Origin: Albidovulum aestuarii
GTDB lineage: Bacteria > Pseudomonadota > Alphaproteobacteria > Rhodobacterales > Rhodobacteraceae
Direction: 5' to 3'
Assembly: GCF_029961185.1 (NCBI RefSeq)
Contig: NZ_JASBQQ010000005.1
Coordinates: 124,001-188,000, forward strand
DNA length: 64,000 bases
In this document: positions 35,595 through 45,559 of the stretch, piece after piece
Layout: each line of letters begins with the position of its first letter
How positions within the stretch are numbered: position 1 is the first letter of the stretch
Position numbers and translations under genes: made by a program
The notes under the pieces: generated by a model
Database searches by the model: none
Told to the model about the DNA's origin: nothing
The model's input: only the letters and a program-made list of their open reading frames with translations

Positions 35595-36962
35595 TTACAT
35601 CAACTTACGGCGCCGTGTCACGCGGATATCGAGATCGGTGATCTTCTTGCGCAAAGTATTGCGATTGATGCCGAGAAGATCGGCGCATTTAGCCTGATTA
35701 CCGCCTGTTGCGTCCAGTGCGATCTCAATTAGCGGAAGTTCCATTTCCTTGAGGATTCGGTCGTAAAGGCCCGGCGGCGGCAGGCCGTCTCCATGCAGGT
35801 CAAAGTAGCGTCGGAGGTGCCGCAATATGGAAGCGGAAAGCCGCTCGGCGGGCTCCTGCACATCGCTCCGCGGCAAGGGCGCGGGGGTGCTGCCAAGGGC
35901 AGCCTCAACCTCGACCCGTGTAATTTCTGCCTCAAGTGCGGTCACAACAAGCCGCCTCAGCGTATTTTCCAACTGCCGCACATTACCAGGCCAACGATAG
36001 GCGCGGATCAGAGCCATGGCATCGGATGCTATCCGCCGTCGTGGCAGACCGTCCCGCTCGGCACGTGCAAGAAAATGTTCGGCCAGAAGCGGGATATCGT
36101 CGACCCGGTCCCGGAGCGGCGGTACCGTCAGCGCGACCCCACCAATCCGATAGTATAAGTCCTCGCGGAAATTTCCCGTCTCCAGCCGCGCCGTGAGATC
36201 CTGCTGGCTGGTGGCAAGGATGCGCGGCGCGGTAGCGGGCAGTGCGTCAAGCATGCGCACGATTCTTCCCTGGGCTTCGGTGTCAAAATCGCCGATCTCG
36301 TCAAAGACGATTGTCCCGCCACGCGCCCGCGACAGGACCGCCGACGGACCGTCCACGCCTTGCAGCTCGGCTGCCTGCACGATCACGAACGGCAATGTGC
36401 GCCGGTCAGAGAAATCGTGGATTGCGCGAGCGACCAGCGACTTTCCGGTCCCGGATTCTCCAGTGATCAACACCGGCAGATCGGCATTCATCACCCGCGC
36501 GACCAGCCGGTAGAGCGCCTGCATCGCCGGGGTCCGCCCCACCAGCGGCAGATCATCCCCACCTTCACGCGGAGCAGGCTCAGGCGCGACCACTCGCCGT
36601 TTTTGGCTCAGTGCACGGGCCGCGCGTTTCATCAGGTCGGGCAGGTCGAAGGGTTTCGGCAGATAGTCATAGGCCTCGGCTTCGGCCGCCTGGATCGCGG
36701 TCATGATCGTATTCTGCGCCGAAATCACGATGACCGGCAGACCAGGTCGTTCGGCGGCGATCTTCGGCAGGGCCTCGATCCCGTTGCCGTCCGGCATGAC
36801 CACATCCGAAATCACCAGATCTCCCTTGCCCTCCTCGATCCAGCGCATGAGCGTGACCATGGACGAGGTTGCATGGACCTTGCAGCCCGCCCGGGTCAAT
36901 GCCTGGGTCAGAACCGTACGGATCGTGCGGTCGTCATCGGCAACAAGGACGGTTCCATCCAT
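35595..36962 (-). CDS. ntrC: Nitrogen regulator NtrC (sigma70-dependent type)
   Basis: A 455-residue regulator: receiver ([20 protein letters not shown], phosphoacceptor in [11 protein letters not shown]), AAA+ with Walker [17 protein letters not shown] and Walker [13 protein letters not shown], then a Fis-type domain ending [13 protein letters not shown]. Between the Walkers the sequence reads [20 protein letters not shown], so the GAFTGA loop is deleted. Rhodobacter capsulatus NtrC is the known precedent: it lacks the loop and activates sigma70 promoters. A sigma54 partnership is therefore not expected. The start overlaps the ntrB stop by one base. Confidence 0.95.
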   Translation of the reverse strand: MDGTVLVADDDRTIRTVLTQALTRAGCKVHATSSMVTLMRWIEEGKGDLVISDVVMPDGNGIEALPKIAAERPGLPVIVISAQNTIMTAIQAAEAEAYDYLPKPFDLPDLMKRAARALSQKRRVVAPEPAPREGGDDLPLVGRTPAMQALYRLVARVMNADLPVLITGESGTGKSLVARAIHDFSDRRTLPFVIVQAAELQGVDGPSAVLSRARGGTIVFDEIGDFDTEAQGRIVRMLDALPATAPRILATSQQDLTARLETGNFREDLYYRIGGVALTVPPLRDRVDDIPLLAEHFLARAERDGLPRRRIASDAMALIRAYRWPGNVRQLENTLRRLVVTALEAEITRVEVEAALGSTPAPLPRSDVQEPAERLSASILRHLRRYFDLHGDGLPPPGLYDRILKEMELPLIEIALDATGGNQAKCADLLGINRNTLRKKITDLDIRVTRRRKLM

Positions 36963-38041
36963 CAGGGTGTCTCCTCAGGTTTCGGCGCGACGGGCAGCGA
37001 CAGGCGGAACGTGGTGCGGCCGGGAACCGATTCCACAGTGATCCAGCCGCCGTGATCGGCAACGATCTTCGATACAAGCGCCAGACCAAGACCCGTGCCG
37101 TTTTCACGCCCGGACACGAAGGGGTCGAAGATGTCGCCCGCCAGATCGGGTGGAATGCCCGGCCCGTCATCCGTGATCTCAATCTGCAAGGGCAGCGACA
37201 TGCCGCCGCCGTCGGCACGACGCAGGCGTAATCCCTGGTCGTAATAGGTGTGAAGCCGGATCGTGCCCGCCGCCCCTTTCGTCGCCTCGGCCGCGTTCTT
37301 CAGAAGGTTCAGGATCACCTGCAGGAGCTGATCGGAATCGCCCGCCGTCGGTGGCAGCGACGGGTCGTAATCCTCGGCGATCGTCATATGCGCGGCGAAA
37401 CCCAGAAGCGCGGAACGCCGCGCCCGGTCGAGTACATCGTGTATGTTGACCGGCCTCGCCTCGGGAGGTCGCAGGTTGCCGAACTGCTCCACCTGCTCCA
37501 GCAGCTTCACGATCCGACGGCTTTCCTCGACGATCAGATCGGCCAGTTCAATATCTTCTGGGCCGAGGTTCATAGACAGAAGTTGCGCGGCTCCGGTTAT
37601 CCCGGCCAAAGGGTTCTTGATTTCGTGTGCCAGCATCTCAGCCATACCAATGGCGGAGCGCGCGGCCGTCTTCATCCCAGCCCCCCGTCCCAACCTCTCG
37701 GCCAGTTCCCGGGGCGAGATCATCAGGATGACCGTGCCAGGGTGTTCTGACAGCGGTGCGGCCTGAAGGTTGCAGATGACCGGTGCGCGGTCGCCGGTAC
37801 CGACATCGACATCATTGATGAAAAGCGAGGAGTGATTGGCACGAACGCGTGCAAAGACCTCTTCCAACGGCGCGTCGATGGCGAGACGGTCAAAAATAGG
37901 CTGGCCTTTCATCGCCTTCGCGGAGACGTTCAGAAAGGCTTCAGCAGCAGGGTTGACGTCCACCGCCCGGTCACTTTCGTCGATCAGGATTGCCGGAACC
38001 GGCAGCGAGGCCCAGAGCGTCGCGGCGGCGGGCAGGCTCAT
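36962..38041 (-). CDS. ntrB: Nitrogen sensor histidine kinase NtrB
   Basis: A 359-residue cytoplasmic kinase. It has a PAS-like N-terminus ([20 protein letters not shown]), a phosphorylation box [19 protein letters not shown], and the ATPase motifs near the end ([20 protein letters not shown] and GTGLGLALV). It controls NtrC under PII proteins. No membrane segment. ATG 38041 is chosen because it overlaps the dusB stop (ATGA); a GTG at 38050 is the longer alternative. Confidence 0.95.
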   Translation of the reverse strand: MSLPAAATLWASLPVPAILIDESDRAVDVNPAAEAFLNVSAKAMKGQPIFDRLAIDAPLEEVFARVRANHSSLFINDVDVGTGDRAPVICNLQAAPLSEHPGTVILMISPRELAERLGRGAGMKTAARSAIGMAEMLAHEIKNPLAGITGAAQLLSMNLGPEDIELADLIVEESRRIVKLLEQVEQFGNLRPPEARPVNIHDVLDRARRSALLGFAAHMTIAEDYDPSLPPTAGDSDQLLQVILNLLKNAAEATKGAAGTIRLHTYYDQGLRLRRADGGGMSLPLQIEITDDGPGIPPDLAGDIFDPFVSGRENGTGLGLALVSKIVADHGGWITVESVPGRTTFRLSLPVAPKPEETP

Positions 38042-39030
38042 GCCGCGCACCTTTTGGCTTCGGCAAAGGCGCGTTCAATAAGGCCCAGAACCTCAACCGG
38101 GTCGGTAGTCACCATCATCCGGGTACGGATTGCGGGACTGGCGCCCGCTTCGTCCATGTACCAGCCCAGATGCTTTCGCGCGATCCGGACGCCAAGCTCG
38201 GCGCCATAGAAACTCAGCATCGCCTCGTAATGCTCTGAAACAAAGTCAGAAAAATCGCTTCCGATTGGTATCACGGGATCAGGTGAGCCGAATAAATCCG
38301 CTGCAATCTGCGCCAACCGCCAGGGCGCGCCCTGCGCACCGCGCCCAACCATAACGCCTGTCGCGCCTGAGGCCGACATCGCTGCCCGGGCCGAGAACGT
38401 ATCGACGATATCGCCGTTGGCAATCACAGGAATCTTTACGGCATCACGCACCGCTCGGATCGCCGTCCAGTCGGCTGCGCCTTTGTAGAATTGCTGCCGT
38501 GTCCGGCCGTGAACGGTGATCATCTGCACCCCGGCCGCCTCAGCACGCCGCGCCAGATCCGGTGCGTTCAGGCAGTCAGTATCCCAGCCCAGACGGCATT
38601 TCAGCGTCACCGGCACATCGACGGCGTCGACAACCGCCTCGATCAGCGTAAGGGCATGACCGGGATCGCGCATCAAGGCCGAACCCGAGAGCCCGCCCGT
38701 GACCTTCTTGGCCGGGCATCCCATGTTGATGTCGATGATCCGCGCCCCCATGGCAGCCACGACCTTTGCCGCTTCGGCCATTGCGCCCGCCTCACGCCCA
38801 GAAAGTTGCACAGAAGTCGCGGTGTCATCGCCAAGGCCGAGATCGGTTCGCGCCTTGGCCCGAACTGACGGCTTTTCAGTCAAAAGTTCGCCAGAGGCCA
38901 CCATCTCGGACACCACGAGTCCCGCGCCGAACCGTGCCACAAGACGGCGGAACGGCAGGTCGGTGATCCCCGCGAGCGGGGCAAGAAAGACCGGGGGATC
39001 CAGCGTGATATCGCCGAGTGTCAGTGGCAA
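38038..39030 (-). CDS. dusB: tRNA-dihydrouridine synthase (NifR3)
   Basis: A 330-residue flavoprotein that reduces uridines in tRNA D-loops. The FMN barrel starts FLAPLAGITDLPFRRLVARF, and the catalytic Cys is in NMGCPAKKVTGGLSGSALMR. Further motifs are TVHGRTRQQFYKG and IPVIANGDI. Historically called nifR3 because it heads the ntrBC operon, as here. Divergent from ispDF, with a 188-bp AT-rich gap that should hold the promoter of the whole block. Confidence 0.95.
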   Translation of the reverse strand: MPLTLGDITLDPPVFLAPLAGITDLPFRRLVARFGAGLVVSEMVASGELLTEKPSVRAKARTDLGLGDDTATSVQLSGREAGAMAEAAKVVAAMGARIIDINMGCPAKKVTGGLSGSALMRDPGHALTLIEAVVDAVDVPVTLKCRLGWDTDCLNAPDLARRAEAAGVQMITVHGRTRQQFYKGAADWTAIRAVRDAVKIPVIANGDIVDTFSARAAMSASGATGVMVGRGAQGAPWRLAQIAADLFGSPDPVIPIGSDFSDFVSEHYEAMLSFYGAELGVRIARKHLGWYMDEAGASPAIRTRMMVTTDPVEVLGLIERAFAEAKRCAA

Positions 39031-39218
39031 CTGCCTAATCCTTGTGCAACTGCCCCGGTCCTAAGCTTGCAAAGGAAAAAAAGCAACCGTAACGCCGCGG
39101 TGCAGAGCAACCATTCATTTGGTGCCTGAAAATTAAGCACACCCATAGACGCATGCATGGCAGCCGGGCATTGCCGAGAAAGCCCCGGCGGATTACAGCA
39201 GGGCAAACGGAGATCATC

Positions 39219-40346
39219 GTGACCGATACTGCAATCATCATTGTCGCCGCCGGGCGTGGCACACGGGCAGGCGGCGAACCCAAGCAGTGGCGGATGCTTG
39301 GCGGGCAGAGCGTGCTGGCGCGCACCGTTGCGGCTTTTCGGGGTGCGGGACGGATCATTGTTGTACTACATCCCGACGACATGACGCGGGGCATCGCAGA
39401 ACTTGCAGGACAAGTTACGCTTGTCGCAGGCGGAGATACGCGATCGGAATCCGTTAGGAATGCCCTGGAAATCATTGATCCTAATGAATACTCATTTGTA
39501 TTGATCCATGACGGCGCACGCCCGTTGGTCTCACCCACAGTCATCGGTCGGATACGCGACGCGCTGGAAAGCTCACCAGCCGCCGCGCCTGCCCTAGCGG
39601 TCACCGACGCGCTCTGGACCGGGGCTGAAGCGAAGGTATCGGGGCTGCAGCCCCGCGACGGGCTTTTTCGCGCCCAGACACCGCAGGGCTTCCACTTCCC
39701 GGCAATTCTGGACGCACACCGCGCCCATCCGGGCGGCGCGGCCGATGACGTCGAGGTCGCGCTGGCTGCGGGACTTGACGTCGCCATCGTCGAGGGCGAG
39801 GAGGAGAATATCAAACTCACCTGGCCCGGCGATTTCGCCCGCGCCGAACGGATTCTGGGAACTGACATGGATATCCGAACCGGGAATGGCTACGACGTCC
39901 ACGCGTTCACCGAGGGCGATCACGTCATGCTTTGCGGCGTGCGGGTGCCACACACGAAAGCGCTTCTTGGTCACTCCGACGCCGATGTAGGCATGCATGC
40001 CCTGACCGATGCGATCTATGGCGCGCTGGCCGAGGGTGACATTGGCCGGCACTTCCCGCCCTCGGACCCTCAGTGGAAAGGCGCGGCGAGCCACATCTTC
40101 CTTTCCCACGCGACCGAGCTTGCGCGCAAAAAAGGCTACGGGATATCCAATGCCGATATCACTCTGGTCTGCGAATGCCCGAAGATCGGTCCACATGCGG
40201 TTGAAATGGCGTCTGAAATCGCCCGCATCACCGGCGTCCGGCCCGACCGGATCAGCGTCAAAGCCACCACCTCCGAACGGCTGGGCTTCACGGGGCGCGA
40301 AGAGGGTATAGCGGCCATTGCCACTGTGACTCTGGTGAAGCCATGA
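39219..40346 (+). CDS. ispDF: Bifunctional IspDF (MEP cytidylyltransferase / MECDP synthase)
   Basis: A 375-residue fusion covering two steps of the MEP isoprenoid pathway. The N-terminal IspD half (1 to ~215) has [32 protein letters not shown] and [16 protein letters not shown]. The C-terminal IspF half (~218-375) has [17 protein letters not shown], the metal motif [18 protein letters not shown], and [20 protein letters not shown] 39219 ([14 protein letters not shown]) is preferred over the ATG at 39153, because GGAG sits at the right distance and the earlier frame has no family resemblance. It overlaps pgpA by ATGA. Confidence 0.95.
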   Translation: MTDTAIIIVAAGRGTRAGGEPKQWRMLGGQSVLARTVAAFRGAGRIIVVLHPDDMTRGIAELAGQVTLVAGGDTRSESVRNALEIIDPNEYSFVLIHDGARPLVSPTVIGRIRDALESSPAAAPALAVTDALWTGAEAKVSGLQPRDGLFRAQTPQGFHFPAILDAHRAHPGGAADDVEVALAAGLDVAIVEGEEENIKLTWPGDFARAERILGTDMDIRTGNGYDVHAFTEGDHVMLCGVRVPHTKALLGHSDADVGMHALTDAIYGALAEGDIGRHFPPSDPQWKGAASHIFLSHATELARKKGYGISNADITLVCECPKIGPHAVEMASEIARITGVRPDRISVKATTSERLGFTGREEGIAAIATVTLVKP

Positions 40347-40843
40347 GCTTTCCCCGACTTCTCGCCACCTGGTTCGGCGCTGGCCTCCTGCGTCCGGCGC
40401 CGGGAACTTGGGGCTCGGCCGTCGCCGTGGCGCTCGGGCTCCTCATCCACGGGATCGGGCACTTCCCTCTGCTTCTGGCCGCTACGCTTATTGTCACGCC
40501 AATCGGCTTTTGGGCGACGGCGAAAACGGTTGAGGGGCAAGAGGAAAAGGACCCATCAGAGATTGTCATCGACGAGGTCGCAGGCCAGTGGATCGCGCTC
40601 CTCTTCCCTTCGGCGGGGTTCTGGTTGATGGGGCTCGACAGCTGGACCTTCCCATGGCCCGGCTGGGTCGCGGCCTTCCTCTTCTTCCGGCTTTTCGACA
40701 TCTGGAAACCCGGGCGCATCGGTCGGGCTGACCGCAAGCACACCGCCTTTGGCACGATGGAGGACGACCTTTGGGCCGGGCTGTTCGCCGGAATAGCCAC
40801 CATGATTGCGGCCGGACTCGCACATGGGGTCATGGGGGCATGA
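40343..40843 (+). CDS. pgpA: Phosphatidylglycerophosphatase A
   Basis: A 166-residue inner-membrane phosphatase converting phosphatidylglycerol-phosphate to phosphatidylglycerol. Recognised by [38 protein letters not shown] and [18 protein letters not shown], with three to four hydrophobic segments. Sandwiched between ispDF and cinA with ATGA overlaps on both sides, a common Rhodobacteraceae arrangement. Confidence 0.94.
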   Translation: MSFPRLLATWFGAGLLRPAPGTWGSAVAVALGLLIHGIGHFPLLLAATLIVTPIGFWATAKTVEGQEEKDPSEIVIDEVAGQWIALLFPSAGFWLMGLDSWTFPWPGWVAAFLFFRLFDIWKPGRIGRADRKHTAFGTMEDDLWAGLFAGIATMIAAGLAHGVMGA

Positions 40844-41313
40844 ATCGGGCCGGGCAGCTTCTTTCACTCGCCCGCGCGAAGGGTGCCGTGATCGCAACCG
40901 CGGAAAGCTGCACCGGCGGCATGATCGCAGCGGCGATCACTGACATTCCCGGCTCTTCTGATGTCTTCGACCGGGGTTTCGTCACCTACTCCAATGCGGC
41001 CAAAACGGACATGCTGGATGTCCGCGCAGAAACTCTGAACGCCTTTGGCGCGGTCAGCGAAGATGTCGCCCGCGAAATGGCTGATGGCGCGCTGAATCGT
41101 TCAAACGCCAACATCGCCGTCGCGGTAACGGGCATTGCCGGGCCAGGCGGGTCCGAGCACAAGCCGGAGGGCCGCGTATGCTTCGGTCTGGCCAGAACCG
41201 GCGCGGCGACACAGGTCGAGACCATCGAATTCGGCGCGATCGGACGCGATGCCGTGCGCCGGGCGACGGTCGACTATGCGCTCGGCATGATCATCGGCGC
41301 CCTCGACGCGTGA
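40840..41313 (+). CDS. Nicotinamide-nucleotide amidase (CinA C-terminal domain)
   Basis: A 157-residue stand-alone CinA/PncC domain that deamidates NMN to NaMN in pyridine nucleotide recycling. Motifs: IATAESCTGGMIAAAITD (catalytic Ser in SCTGG), VTYSNAAKTDML, VAVTGIAGPGGSEHKPEG. The amino-terminal MoCF-like domain of full CinA is absent. ATG 40840 overlaps the pgpA stop (ATGA). Last gene of the operon. Confidence 0.93.
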   Translation: MNRAGQLLSLARAKGAVIATAESCTGGMIAAAITDIPGSSDVFDRGFVTYSNAAKTDMLDVRAETLNAFGAVSEDVAREMADGALNRSNANIAVAVTGIAGPGGSEHKPEGRVCFGLARTGAATQVETIEFGAIGRDAVRRATVDYALGMIIGALDA

Positions 41314-41480
41314 TGCGAACACCGATCAACTTTTGACCGCATCCTGTGCAATTTTGCCCGCATTTTGGGCAGTTTTGAAATTGCCGCACTTTCTGGCAGT
41401 TGACAGAGCGGTGCCGCTTTTCTTCGCATCGGGTTCAGGCTCTGTCCATCGCGCAACGAAACGCGAAAGGACATTCTCTC

Positions 41481-42659
41481 ATGAACGGCGCCGATACTGC
41501 CTGGATCATCGTGGCCACCGGGCTTGTTCTTCTGATGACCCTGCCGGGACTTGCGCTTTTCTATGGTGGGCTCGTGCGGGCGCGGAATGTACTTTCTGTC
41601 TTCATGCAGTGCTTTGCCATTGCCTGCCTTATGAGCGTCCTGTGGCTGGTCGCGGGGTATTCCATCGCTTTCGGTGGCGAAGGAGCCTATTGGGGCGGTC
41701 TCGGCCGCGCCTTCCTGACCGGAGTGGATGCGGAGACGCTGAAGGGTTCCCTGCCCGAGGTCTTGTTCTTCGCCTTCCAGATGACCTTCGCGATCATCAC
41801 CCCCGCCCTCTTCCTCGGTGCCTTCGCTGAACGCGTTGGGTTTGGTTTCGTCCTCCTCTTCTCGGCGCTCTGGATGCTCGGCGTCTATGCGCCAGTCGCC
41901 CACTGGATCTGGGGCGGCGGATTTCTGGCCGATGGCGGCATCTTTGGTGAGGTCGGGACGAAGGACTTCGCGGGCGGCATTGTCGTGCATGAAACGGCGG
42001 GTCTTGCCGCGCTGGTCCTTGCGGTGATGATCGGCCCTCGCAAGAACCGCACCACGCCACCGCACAATCCCGGTTTCGTCGCCATCGGCGCAGGGCTTCT
42101 CTGGGTCGGCTGGTTCGGCTTCAACGGCGGCTCGCAGCTTGCCGCAGATGGTGGGGCCGCGATGGCGATTACCGTCACGCATATCTCGGCTGCCTCCGCA
42201 TCACTGACCTGGGCACTTTGGGAGCGGATCAAGTTTGGACGCGCCTCGCTCGTCGGCCTGGTCACCGGCACCATCGCGGGTCTTGCCTCGATCACACCCG
42301 CCAGCGGATTCGTCGGCCCCATCGAGGCGCTGGTGATCGGCGCGGTCGCGGGGGTGCTGTGTCAGGAGGCCGTCGCACTCATCCGCAACAAGATCCGCAT
42401 CGATGACACGCTTGACGTCTTCGCCGTCCACGGCGTCGGCGGCATCTTTGGCACGATCATGATCGCGGCTTTCGGTGCGGGCAGCTGGACCGCCCAGCTC
42501 GGCGCGCTGGCCATCGTCGGCATCTTCACGGTTGTCGCGACTTGGATTCTGGCCAAACTCGCCTGTCTGGTAACGCCCATCCGCGTCGATGCGGAAACGG
42601 AGTTCAACGGTCTCGACATCTCGGCCCACGGAGAACGCGCTTACGACATTACGTCGTAA
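41481..42659 (+). CDS. amtB: Ammonium transporter (Amt family)
   Basis: A 392-residue inner-membrane channel with about 11 hydrophobic segments. Conserved pieces: ALFYGGLVRARNVLSVFMQ, the first twin-His residue in GGIVVHETAGLAALVLA, and the second in VFAVHGVGGIFGTIMIAAF. No glnK or PII gene adjoins it, unlike the usual glnK-amtB pair. No signal peptide was seen. ATG 41481 is placed by MNGADTAWIIVATGLVLL; the reading from 41400 has no support. Near 41400 a TTGACA is present in the upstream region. Regulation by NtrC is plausible but no site was identified. Confidence 0.93.
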   Translation: MNGADTAWIIVATGLVLLMTLPGLALFYGGLVRARNVLSVFMQCFAIACLMSVLWLVAGYSIAFGGEGAYWGGLGRAFLTGVDAETLKGSLPEVLFFAFQMTFAIITPALFLGAFAERVGFGFVLLFSALWMLGVYAPVAHWIWGGGFLADGGIFGEVGTKDFAGGIVVHETAGLAALVLAVMIGPRKNRTTPPHNPGFVAIGAGLLWVGWFGFNGGSQLAADGGAAMAITVTHISAASASLTWALWERIKFGRASLVGLVTGTIAGLASITPASGFVGPIEALVIGAVAGVLCQEAVALIRNKIRIDDTLDVFAVHGVGGIFGTIMIAAFGAGSWTAQLGALAIVGIFTVVATWILAKLACLVTPIRVDAETEFNGLDISAHGERAYDITS

Positions 42660-42679
42660 GAAAGTTCGACAGACATCTT

Positions 42680-42705
42680 GAACGGGGCCTTTCCAGGCCC
42701 CGTTC
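42680..42705. terminator. Bidirectional terminator between amt and the RatA/COQ10 gene
   Basis: GAACGGGGCCT (42680-42690), a TTCC loop, and AGGCCCCGTTC (42695-42705), a perfect 11-bp stem in the 55-bp gap between two convergent genes. Downstream bases are TCATTT on the plus strand. Confidence 0.85.
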
Positions 42706-42714
42706 TCATTTCGA

Positions 42715-43170
42715 TCAGGCTCGCCCGTAAAGCGCCTTCGCCCGCTCCTCGAAGGCGCGCACGACCCGGTGCATTGCCTCGTCGAAAACGACGCCAATCA
42801 GCTTTTGCAGGATTGCGTTCCTGAACGCGAAATCGACGAAGAAGGACACGTCGCATCCGCCCTCGTCCCGGTCCCGAAACGCCCAGTTTGACCGCATATG
42901 CTGAAACGGCCCGTCGAGGTATTCCGTATCGATCCGCCCCTCGGCGGGCCAGAGAACCACGCGGCTGCCGAACCGTTCGCGGAACACCTTGAACGATATG
43001 ACCAGATCGGCCTCCATCACCTCGGCCCCGTCGGGTCGCGGCGTGAGCGAGCGGATGCGGGCGGCAGCCGTCCAGGGCAAAAACTCAGGATACCGCGCAA
43101 CATCGGCCACCAGATCGTACATCTGCCGGGCGCTGTAGGGCATCACGCGGGTTTCCGAATGGGTAGGCAT
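42715..43170 (-). CDS. COQ10/RatA START-domain protein
   Basis: A 151-residue START/polyketide-cyclase-type protein. The N-terminus contains SARQMYDLVADVARYPEFLP, and the end has VVFDEAMHRVVRAFEERAKA, characteristic of the COQ10/RatA group. Yeast Coq10 binds ubiquinone; E. coli RatA was described as a ribosome-association inhibitor. For an aerobic, ubiquinone-using alphaproteobacterium the quinone-binding role is the more plausible, but sequence cannot separate them. Confidence 0.88.
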   Translation of the reverse strand: MPTHSETRVMPYSARQMYDLVADVARYPEFLPWTAAARIRSLTPRPDGAEVMEADLVISFKVFRERFGSRVVLWPAEGRIDTEYLDGPFQHMRSNWAFRDRDEGGCDVSFFVDFAFRNAILQKLIGVVFDEAMHRVVRAFEERAKALYGRA

Positions 43171-43234
43171 GCGCGTCCTTGGTGACTCTGGCGCCCCATG
43201 TCGCTAAATGGTGGGGGGAAATCAAGGGGACCGC

Positions 43235-43789
43235 ATGCCGCATCGTGCTTATGTCATCGACGAAATGATATCCGCCAAGTCCATCGCCGCGCGGGTGGAA
43301 GCCTTGGCGAAGGACATCACAAAGGCGTTCAACGGCACAGACAAACTCGTCGTCGTCGGACTGTTGCGCGGCTCCTTCGTCTTTATCGCCGATTTGGTGC
43401 GCGAGATCGATCTGCCGGTCGAGGTCGATTTTCTTGAGGCCTCCTCCTATGGCGATGCAATGGAATCGAGCCGCGAGGTGCGCATTCTCAAGGACCTGAG
43501 GGGCGAGATTTCTGGCCGCGACGTGCTGGTCGTCGAGGATATCGTCGATACCGGATTCACGCTACATCACGTGGTCAACCTCCTGCGCTCGCGCGAGCCG
43601 AAGCGGCTGGAGGTCTGCGCGCTCCTCGACAAGCCGTCACGGCGCGAAGTGCCGATCAAGGCGACCTGGACCGGGTTCGAGATTCCGGACGAGTTCGTCG
43701 TGGGCTACGGTATCGACTTCGCGCAAAGGAACCGCAACCTGCCGCATATAGGCAAGGTGCGCTTTACCGATGAGACTGACGGGGAATGA
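43235..43789 (+). CDS. hpt: Hypoxanthine phosphoribosyltransferase
   Basis: A 184-residue purine-salvage enzyme that makes IMP or GMP from hypoxanthine or guanine and PRPP. The PRPP loop is [17 protein letters not shown], and the [17 protein letters not shown] and [16 protein letters not shown] stretches flank the active site. ATG 43235 ([11 protein letters not shown]) follows AAGGGGA; the alternative from 43208 is less likely. Overlaps the small membrane protein by 4 bp. Confidence 0.94.
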   Translation: MPHRAYVIDEMISAKSIAARVEALAKDITKAFNGTDKLVVVGLLRGSFVFIADLVREIDLPVEVDFLEASSYGDAMESSREVRILKDLRGEISGRDVLVVEDIVDTGFTLHHVVNLLRSREPKRLEVCALLDKPSRREVPIKATWTGFEIPDEFVVGYGIDFAQRNRNLPHIGKVRFTDETDGE

Positions 43790-43977
43790 ACCCGCGTCAT
43801 TTCCTGCGCATGGCTCATTGGGCGCGCAACCCTCCCTCGGCCCGGCGTGTAGCTCTGATCCTCGGGATCATCACTGTGTGTCTGGCACTGGCGGGGCTGG
43901 AATGGAGCGGCGTTTTGCCGGACGGGTTCGGACTGTCATCGGGCGACAACAAGCTGAAGATCAAACCGCTTCCCTAG
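43786..43977 (+). CDS. Small membrane protein (63 aa) downstream of hpt
   Basis: A 63-residue protein with one hydrophobic segment ([20 protein letters not shown]) preceded by a basic stretch (MARNPPSAR-like). It is coupled to hpt by an ATGA overlap, and its C-terminal 17 bp overlap the end of the convergent LysR gene. Similar small proteins follow hpt in other Rhodobacteraceae from memory, so it is probably real. Function unknown. Confidence 0.65.
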   Translation: MNPRHFLRMAHWARNPPSARRVALILGIITVCLALAGLEWSGVLPDGFGLSSGDNKLKIKPLP

Positions 43978-44833
43978 GCGCGCCACGCAATCTGTCCGCC
44001 ATCCGCCCAAGCGCCGTGACGAGAGCCCTACGGGTTTCGGCGATGCGCGGAACATCGGCCAGATCGGCGTGGCTGGCCACCCAGATATCGACGCAGATAT
44101 CAGGAATAACGCCCCTCACTTCCTCAAGCCGGTCGTCCTCATGACCGAGAAAGTACGGTAGCGTTGCTATGCCCTGCCCCGTCGCCGCCATTTCGCGCAA
44201 GACCGGAAAACTGTCAGCGCAGGCCACAATGATTGCGGGGTCGCACCGGTCCGCCATCCACCGCCCGATAACCGAGCGGGACAAGGGGCCGCAGATGCCA
44301 AGCCATCCCGTGGCCGCGCTGCCCTTCTTGCGAAACACGCCAAAACCCAGTTTCGCCCCGATCTCACCCACCAGATCGTCGGCAAGCTTGTCGGTCGGGC
44401 GAACAGTGATATCTGCATGTGTCCGCGCCAGATCCAGATGTGTGTTCGTGCATAAAAGCTCGATCCGAAGTTCAGGAGATGTCTTGCGCAATTCGGAGAC
44501 CACGGGCGGCAGAACATGCTGGCAGAACGTGTCGGTGGATGTGACCCGAACATCGCCGATCAGGGGCGCGCGCACGCCCAGAAGCGTCCGTGCCACCGAC
44601 TGCACAGCCCGGTCCACCTCGCGCGCAGCGTCGATGACCTGTTTGTGCGCGCCGGTGACGACATACCCCCGGGCAGTCTTGTCGAATATCTCGACGCCCG
44701 AAGCCTCCTCATAGGCCGCAACTCGCCGGAGTACGGTTGCGTGATTCACGCCCAATCGCCGTGCGGCCGCATTGACCGATCCTTCCTCGGCCACGGCAAG
44801 GACAAAACGTAAGTCGTCCCAATTCTCCCTCAT
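43961..44833 (-). CDS. LysR-family transcriptional regulator
   Basis: A 290-residue regulator. The helix-turn-helix is in residues ~1-60 (WDDLRFVLAVAEEGSVNAAA, RRLGVNHATVLRRVAAYEEA), followed by a substrate-binding domain. It is divergent from the cytochrome c556 gene at 45022, with about 190 bp between starts, so it may regulate the cytochrome pair. The effector is unknown. The N-terminal variant with NHATVLRRV is a group often seen in alphaproteobacteria. Confidence 0.88.
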   Translation of the reverse strand: MRENWDDLRFVLAVAEEGSVNAAARRLGVNHATVLRRVAAYEEASGVEIFDKTARGYVVTGAHKQVIDAAREVDRAVQSVARTLLGVRAPLIGDVRVTSTDTFCQHVLPPVVSELRKTSPELRIELLCTNTHLDLARTHADITVRPTDKLADDLVGEIGAKLGFGVFRKKGSAATGWLGICGPLSRSVIGRWMADRCDPAIIVACADSFPVLREMAATGQGIATLPYFLGHEDDRLEEVRGVIPDICVDIWVASHADLADVPRIAETRRALVTALGRMADRLRGAPREAV

Positions 44834-45021
44834 GCGGTCTTCCTCACGTCATTGTTATCGCTCAAAAACACATGCCGGGCCGTATCTCCAAGGCTTTTGC
44901 GCCTAAATTTGGGGGAAATCCCCCAGTTGTGCGATTTCTCACGTTTACCATGCGGAATTTACGGATGGTAATGAAATTCGGCACATGTACTCTATCCAGA
45001 TCCTCAACAGGGAGTTGTATA

Positions 45022-45486
45022 ATGAAGAAGTTTTTTGTCGGCCTGGCGCTCGCCACCATCGCCTTCACCGGGGCTGCTTCGGCACAGGAAGCGCCGTTTG
45101 CGAAACAGATCAAGGCACGTCAAGGGATCATGGTATACCGCGCACTGAACATCGGTGTCCTCGGCGCCATGGCCAAGGGCGAGGTGGAGTACAACGCCGA
45201 AGCCGCGCAGAAGGCGGCCGACGCGCTCGTATCGTCAGGCAAACTCGACGTCTCAATGCTCTATGTCCCCGGCTCCAGCAATGCAGAGAACCCGGATTCT
45301 ACAGTCAAACCCGAAGTGTTCACCGAAGACCTCGGCATCGGGGCAAAGGCGGCCGACTTCAACACCGCAGCCGAGGCGATGCAGGCGGCGGCTGGCGGCG
45401 GCCTCGATGGGTTGAAGGCGGCGATGGGCCCGTTGGGGAAATCTTGTGGCGGCTGCCACGAGGTCGCGCGCATCCCGCAGAACTGA
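45022..45486 (+). CDS. Periplasmic cytochrome c-prime/c556 type
   Basis: A 154-residue secreted cytochrome. Signal peptide MKKFFVGLALATIAFTGAA, then SAQE. The single haem site CGGCH is at the extreme C-terminus (KSCGGCHEVARIPQN), as in four-helix-bundle cytochromes c' and c556. ATG 45022 is chosen over upstream frames because it starts the signal peptide and follows CAGGGAG. Electron partner unknown. It is followed by a hairpin and a di-haem cytochrome. Confidence 0.9.
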   Translation: MKKFFVGLALATIAFTGAASAQEAPFAKQIKARQGIMVYRALNIGVLGAMAKGEVEYNAEAAQKAADALVSSGKLDVSMLYVPGSSNAENPDSTVKPEVFTEDLGIGAKAADFNTAAEAMQAAAGGGLDGLKAAMGPLGKSCGGCHEVARIPQN

Positions 45487-45518
45487 ATGCTGCTTTTAGC
45501 TAGCTAGTCAGAACGGTT

Positions 45519-45543
45519 TGGGGGCGGAGTTTCTCCGCCCCCA
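45519..45543 (+). terminator. Hairpin between the two cytochrome genes
   Basis: TGGGGGCGGAG (45519-45529), TTT loop, CTCCGCCCCCA (45533-45543), a perfect 11-bp stem 32 bp after the first stop codon and 16 bp before the next gene's start. There is no T-tract, so it could be a mRNA stabiliser or partial attenuator. Confidence 0.7.
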
Positions 45544-45559
45544 GCCTGCGAGGAGACCC

